A stretch of 57,582 nucleotides of DNA, from assembly GCA_020629285.1 (NCBI GenBank), contig JAHDDP010000021.1:1-57582 (forward strand), given 5' to 3'. A program made the position numbers and the translations under genes. Positions 53,961 to 57,582 of the stretch are shown piece after piece. The stretch comes from Maribacter sp. (lineage in GTDB: Bacteria > Bacteroidota > Bacteroidia > Flavobacteriales > Flavobacteriaceae). Below the pieces are notes generated by a model. That model was not told the origin of the DNA, made no database searches, and saw nothing but the letters and a program-made list of their open reading frames with translations. Each line of letters opens with the position of its first letter. Positions within the stretch are counted from its first letter, which is position 1.

Positions 53961-54123
53961 AAACCAAAAGTAGACTGCAAATGGCGTAAGTAATATCCTC
54001 AAAAAAAGATGCTTTAACTCTAAAACATTTTTTTATAAAAGTTTATAACCCTATAAATGAATAAGGTATACGTAAATAAATAGTATTGAAAGATGAAAAG
54101 AATAGATAGCACTTATAAGTGTT

Positions 54124-55776
54124 CTATTGCGCTTTTGGAATTACAATTTCAAAAACGGAACCTTCATTTAATCTGCCCTTTGCACTAATGACACCATTAT
54201 GATTCTGTACAATTTTCTTAACAATTGCCAAACCTATGCCGGTACCTACATATTCTTGCTTGGAGTGTAAGCGTTGAAATACTTCGAAAATCTTTTCGGC
54301 AAACTGTTCTTCAAAACCAATACCATTATCGGTAACAGTAATTTTAACGTATTCCTTTTTATTAATTAAACTACTATCTATAGATTTTGCATTCGTTATA
54401 ATTTCTGTTGCTATAGTTACATTTGGTTCAACATCACTTTTGGTATACTTGACCGAATTGGATAACAGATTATAAATTAACTGTCTAAATTGAAATGGTA
54501 CTACTTCAATTTCATATGATTGTAGTAAGGTAATTTTACCGTGTTTCTTTTTGAGTTCCTCCGCTAGATCATTTTTGACATCATCAACAAGTTCTTTTAA
54601 ATCTATGACTTCAAAAACCCTCTTTTCGGTATCTGTTCGTGAATAGGAAAGTAGATCATTTATAAGGGACTGCATTCTATTTGCAGCAGATTGTATTTTT
54701 TCAAATTTTACCTTGCCAGATGTTGATAGCTTATCAAACTCATTGTCCATCAACACCTCTGCGAACATTTGAATCTTACGCAACGGCTCTTGCAAATCAT
54801 GACTAGATATATAGGCGAAGGATTGAAGCTCTTTATTCATTGCCTCTAGCTTATCATTACTATCAGCAAGTTCTTTAGTACGGATATCAACCTCTCTTTT
54901 TAGTTCATCGGCAAAGGATTTTTGCTGATCAATATTCATACCCGTACCAATAAAACCGACCATTTTACCTCCTTCAAATTTGGGGACACCTAAAACTTTA
55001 AACCATTCATATTTACCGGTTTTACTTCTTTTTACCCGATATTCCAACGTAAAATCAGATTTATCTTTAACCGCCTTTGCAAAACCTTTAAAAATAAGGT
55101 CAAGATCATCTGGGTGCACTACATCTACCCAAACCTGACCCGTAAAATCAGCCTCATTTTCTACACCTACATAATCTAATAAAGCACGATTAGCGTATTG
55201 TATATTAATTTCGTTATCCGTAATCCAAATCCATACGGGCGAAAGGTTTGCCACCTCTCTAAACCTGCGCTCGCTTTCCCTTAAACGCCTTTCTGCCAAC
55301 ACAGCCTCTGTTGTATCGGTAACAATGACCAAAACTCCAGACACCTCTCCTATTTCATTTTTTACAGGACTGTAGCTAAATGTCCAGTAAACATCTTCCA
55401 TTCTACCATTTCTAAAAATAGGAATCATCAGATTCTCTCGCCAAATAGACTCTCCTTTTACCTTTACTATTTTAAGCATAGGGTAGATATCTTCCCAAAT
55501 CTCGTTCCAGGCCTCTTCACCGTTTAAACCCAATATTGTTGGGTGCTTTCCATCTATACCTAAAATAGGTCTATATGCATCGTTATAAAAACTTTTTAGT
55601 GTATCTCCCCAAAACAAAAACATTGGAAAGGGAGAATTCAACATGATGTTCAATGTAGTACGCAAGGTCTGCGGCCAACCATCTGGCGTACCTAATGGAG
55701 TAAGAGACCAATCTTTCTCTCTCATGAGCTTGCCCATCTCACCACCATCATCAAGAAAATGAAATTTTTTATTCAT
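54124..55776 (-). CDS. PAS-domain sensor histidine kinase (550 residues)
   Basis: A cytoplasmic kinase. The N-terminal PAS-like region (about 15-155; SPFPMFLFWGDTLKSFYNDA) is followed by a second PAS (about 165-290; FREVANLSPVWIWITDN), HisKA with His326 in SSHDLQEPLRK and HATPase_c (about 420-548; DNGIGFEEQF, GTGIGLAIVKK). It shares the DLQEPLRKIQMF phosphoacceptor region with the kinase at 48909-50840. The three nearby stand-alone receivers are plausible partners. Confidence 0.92.
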   Translation of the reverse strand: MNKKFHFLDDGGEMGKLMREKDWSLTPLGTPDGWPQTLRTTLNIMLNSPFPMFLFWGDTLKSFYNDAYRPILGIDGKHPTILGLNGEEAWNEIWEDIYPMLKIVKVKGESIWRENLMIPIFRNGRMEDVYWTFSYSPVKNEIGEVSGVLVIVTDTTEAVLAERRLRESERRFREVANLSPVWIWITDNEINIQYANRALLDYVGVENEADFTGQVWVDVVHPDDLDLIFKGFAKAVKDKSDFTLEYRVKRSKTGKYEWFKVLGVPKFEGGKMVGFIGTGMNIDQQKSFADELKREVDIRTKELADSNDKLEAMNKELQSFAYISSHDLQEPLRKIQMFAEVLMDNEFDKLSTSGKVKFEKIQSAANRMQSLINDLLSYSRTDTEKRVFEVIDLKELVDDVKNDLAEELKKKHGKITLLQSYEIEVVPFQFRQLIYNLLSNSVKYTKSDVEPNVTIATEIITNAKSIDSSLINKKEYVKITVTDNGIGFEEQFAEKIFEVFQRLHSKQEYVGTGIGLAIVKKIVQNHNGVISAKGRLNEGSVFEIVIPKAQ

Positions 55777-56031
55777 AAGGATGCAAAATTGAAGTCTCTA
55801 AATTAACGATTTAAACATGGAATACACGCTTTTACTATGTAATACACTTTTAAATACTACCTAACAAAGTAAACGATTTAGAAGGGGAATATTTAGCTCA
55901 ATAAAATAGAATTGCGTTCTTATGATGAATTAGTGTTTACAAATAATATAAGTCAATAACATTTTGGTTAAAAACATGGCGCATTGGCACACTATTCTTA
56001 TTTTGCATATAGATACCAATCACCGACTAAA

Positions 56032-57582
56032 ATGAAAAACTCGACAATTTCAAAAGTACTGTTGTACTGCATCTTTTTATTTTCCATTACCGCACCTTTA
56101 AAAATTTTAGCACAAGACAAAGCTTCAAATCAAGAACTAGTTGCATTATTTAAAGAATGGCGCTTGTTCGAAAACCCTCCTTTATTAGATGGAGCACCCG
56201 ACTATACTGCAGATACATTCCACAAAAGAACGCCTGTATTTCAATCTTTACAAAAACGACTTCATAGTATTGACACTACGGGATGGACCATACCCAACAA
56301 GGTAGATTGGCATATTGTAAATGCCGAGATGAATGGTTACGATTTTAATCAACGAATTTTAAAACCTTGGACAAGAGATCCTGCTTTCTATAAAACAATA
56401 TGGACAGACCGTAGCGATGTACCGGCACACGAGGGTCCTGCACACCATGCCATAATAGATATTTGGAAATTTGACTTTCCGTTAAACAAGACTGACCAGA
56501 GCAAAATTATCGCAGCCTTAGAGGTGATTCCCGTAATAAACGAACAAGCTAAAAAAAACTTAACAGGTAATGCTAGAGATTTATGGATTGCCGGTATTCG
56601 CGATATCGAAACCCAAAGCAAAGATTTGGCCAACATGAAACAACTTGCAGGCGTTGAAAAAAACAAAAAAATAGTTACGGCCATCGATATGGCAATTACC
56701 TCGACAAATAGTTTAGCGGAATGGCTTAAAGATAAGGCTGCTACCAAAACAGGTCCATCAGGCATAGGTAAAGAAAATTATACTTGGTATTTACAAAATG
56801 TGCATCTAGTACCATTAACCTGGGAAGATGAGGTAATGCTCTTAAAACGCGAGCTTACACGAGCATGGTCCGCACTTAAATTAGAAGAACACAGAAATAA
56901 AGATTTACCAAAATTAGACGACGCCAGTAGTGTAGATGAATATAATAAAATGGCAAAGGCTTCTGCCAAAAGCCTTTTAGAATTTTTGGATAAAAATGAA
57001 ATAGTAACGGTTAAAGATTATTTTGAGACCGCGCTCAACGAACACTTAGGGGCATATGTACCAAAAGAGAAAAGAAACTTTTTTTGGATTACCGCTCATT
57101 TAGACCAACGCCCTTTATACTCTCATTTTTACCATTGGTTTGAACTCGCCAGAATGGACAACGAACCAAACCCACGTGAAATTAGAAAAGAGGCTTTATT
57201 ATACAACATATTCGATTCAAGAAACGAGGGCACCGCCACTGCGGTCGAAGAGATGTTTATGGATGCAGGTTTGTATGACGACCAAACCCGTTCAAGAGAA
57301 ATTGTATATATCATGATCGCACAACGTGCAGCAAGAGGACTAGGATCGTTATATGCCCATGCAAATCTTATGACATCTGAAGAAGCCGGTAGTATTCACT
57401 CTAACTATACCCCTAGAGGATGGATGAAAACAGAAAAGGACCTATTGCTTTTTGAACAGCACCTTTACCTTAGGCAACCCGGTTACGGCACAAGCTACAT
57501 TACCGGTAAATACCTTTTAGAAAATACCATGGCCGAATATGCCAGAATGAAAGAATCTAAAAACGAACCTTTTAAAATGAAA
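56032..57582 (+). CDS. DUF885-like exported protein, cut by the window edge
   Basis: The frame is open from the ATG at 56032 to the last base (517 codons, no stop). The N-terminus [19 protein letters not shown], ending near LAQ, is a signal peptide. [14 protein letters not shown] (about 245), [17 protein letters not shown] (about 397-413; Glu399 is a putative metal or catalytic residue) and [13 protein letters not shown] near the visible end resemble the DUF885 group, which has a zinc-peptidase-like fold. A peptidase role is inferred from family only. Confidence 0.72.
   Translation, partial: MKNSTISKVLLYCIFLFSITAPLKILAQDKASNQELVALFKEWRLFENPPLLDGAPDYTADTFHKRTPVFQSLQKRLHSIDTTGWTIPNKVDWHIVNAEMNGYDFNQRILKPWTRDPAFYKTIWTDRSDVPAHEGPAHHAIIDIWKFDFPLNKTDQSKIIAALEVIPVINEQAKKNLTGNARDLWIAGIRDIETQSKDLANMKQLAGVEKNKKIVTAIDMAITSTNSLAEWLKDKAATKTGPSGIGKENYTWYLQNVHLVPLTWEDEVMLLKRELTRAWSALKLEEHRNKDLPKLDDASSVDEYNKMAKASAKSLLEFLDKNEIVTVKDYFETALNEHLGAYVPKEKRNFFWITAHLDQRPLYSHFYHWFELARMDNEPNPREIRKEALLYNIFDSRNEGTATAVEEMFMDAGLYDDQTRSREIVYIMIAQRAARGLGSLYAHANLMTSEEAGSIHSNYTPRGWMKTEKDLLLFEQHLYLRQPGYGTSYITGKYLLENTMAEYARMKESKNEPFKMK

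Noticed and set aside
56388-57314. Several 60-125 codon minus-strand frames near the right edge
   Set aside because: All lie antisense to the open + strand DUF885-like frame, which has a signal peptide and family motifs.
1-57582. CRISPR arrays, insertion sequences, prophage, rRNA, biosynthetic megasynthases
   Set aside because: No repeat arrays, transposase or integrase domains, or rRNA-like segments were found on reading both strands.

Overview
The window is AT-rich DNA from a marine Bacteroidota, most likely a Flavobacteriaceae member that lives on macroalgae (Maribacter/Zobellia-like; the genus cannot be fixed from the sequence). Support comes from a SusC/SusD pair, Bacteroidetes-type promoters (TTTG ... 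TAnnTTTG), a sodium-coupled sugar symporter, an alginate-type uronate pathway and many two-component proteins. No phage, insertion sequence, CRISPR array or rRNA was seen; one tRNA-Arg(TCT) is present.

Left part (1-7287): the intracellular end of an alginate-type uronate pathway. A FadR-type GntR regulator, an MFS uronate transporter and a DehR-like SDR form one + strand group. A divergent LacI regulator faces a kdgK - phosphofructokinase - kdgA operon. The phosphofructokinase carries the residues of the pyrophosphate-dependent type. Between lacI and kdgK lie two perfect 16-bp operator copies in inverted orientation.

7428-23875: a 15-kb minus-strand locus. A GntR/LacI-type hybrid regulator precedes susC, susD, an FG-GAP/UnbV lipoprotein, a cytoplasmic GH36 alpha-galactosidase, a galactoside/maltose-type O-acetyltransferase, an SSS symporter, glycerol kinase and glycerol-3-phosphate dehydrogenase. 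An alpha-galactosidase co-encoded with a complete glycerol-to-DHAP route points to an alpha-galactosyl-glycerol such as floridoside or isofloridoside, the osmolytes of red algae. This is inference, and it is the most interesting proposal in the window.

24125-34172: a TPR histidine kinase/response regulator pair, a secreted unknown protein, and a three-gene transglutaminase / circularly permuted ATP-grasp-alpha-E / transglutaminase-DUF2126 amidoligase operon, a predicted peptide-ligation system of unknown substrate. 34423-42188: a DUF4287 protein, a CDF metal exporter and a tyrosine-catabolic operon (aminotransferase, hpd, hmgA, fahA, flavin reductase) with a divergent MarR regulator. Two matching operator-like repeats lie upstream of marR and hpd. 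No maleylacetoacetate isomerase is encoded here.

42293-57582: tRNA-Arg, a BLUF blue-light sensor, small membrane proteins (one with an apparent homopolymer frameshift), a SemiSWEET, a DUF421 protein, a Cys-rich copper-storage-like protein and a stress-type SDR. Then follows a signalling-rich stretch with three stand-alone receiver proteins, two PAS histidine kinases, two AraC-type regulators and a GH13 enzyme. The right edge cuts a secreted DUF885-like protein.
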